Part shown: piece after piece, positions 6,807-6,814 of the stretch
Layout of the letters: every line of letters begins with the position of its first letter
Numbering within the stretch: the stretch's first letter is position 1
NCBI GenBank assembly: GCA_025997935.1
Contig: BNVG01000109.1
Span: 1 to 6,814, forward strand
Length of the DNA: 6,814 nucleotides
Reading direction: 5' to 3'
DNA from: Synergistales bacterium
GTDB taxonomy: Bacteria > Synergistota > Synergistia > Synergistales > Aminobacteriaceae
Position numbers and translations under genes: made by a program
The notes under the pieces: model-generated
What the model saw: the letters and a program-made list of their open reading frames with translations, nothing else
The model's database searches: none
What the model was told of the DNA's origin: nothing

Positions 6807-6814
6807 ATCCTCCG

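Overview
The window most likely comes from a member of the phylum Synergistota. The main clue is the C-terminus of the 653-residue protein: a Gly/Ser-rich linker, a Ser-Gly-Cys-Ser-Ala-Gly motif, one hydrophobic helix and a final Lys-Arg-Arg. This is the form of the Synergist-type CTERM sorting signal. It is a family-level recognition, not a database result. The reading is one of cell-surface accessory genes, not housekeeping genes.

Layout: almost everything is coded on the minus strand, so transcription runs right to left. At the right edge (5817-6806) is an Rpn/PD-(D/E)XK-type nuclease gene whose C-terminus is a run of KEGI repeats built from a 12-bp tandem repeat. A 117-base gap follows, holding a run of eight G (minus-strand sense) just upstream of the next start. 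Next is a secreted, CTERM-anchored protein of unknown function (3738-5699, TTG start). Six bases after its stop codon begins a very large repetitive surface protein (3731 leftward). Its Shine-Dalgarno sequence lies next to the stop codon of the previous gene, so the two form an operon and are probably translationally coupled. The big protein has a signal peptide, a Thr/Asn/Gly-rich repeat zone, about twenty GGA[ILV]/FxxN beta-helix repeats like those of chlamydial Pmp proteins, a closing segment with the ERG...DVGAYE signature (choice-of-anchor Q type), a Gly/Pro linker and a BIG2-like Ig domain. Its frame is open to the left edge of the window without a stop.

At the far left (34-291) the plus strand encodes an 85-residue protein whose first third looks like a DUF2281-type antitoxin. 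It lies wholly inside the open minus-strand frame. Both cannot be fully real, so either the adhesin is cut or joined to foreign sequence near position 170-300, or the small plus-strand frame is spurious.

Working together: the two secreted proteins look like one surface module, a large beta-helical adhesin-like filament and an anchored partner. The G8 run and the tandem repeats offer ways to vary expression or length. The nuclease may be unrelated cargo, or may promote recombination nearby; that link is inference only. No RNA gene, CRISPR array, insertion sequence or attachment site was seen.
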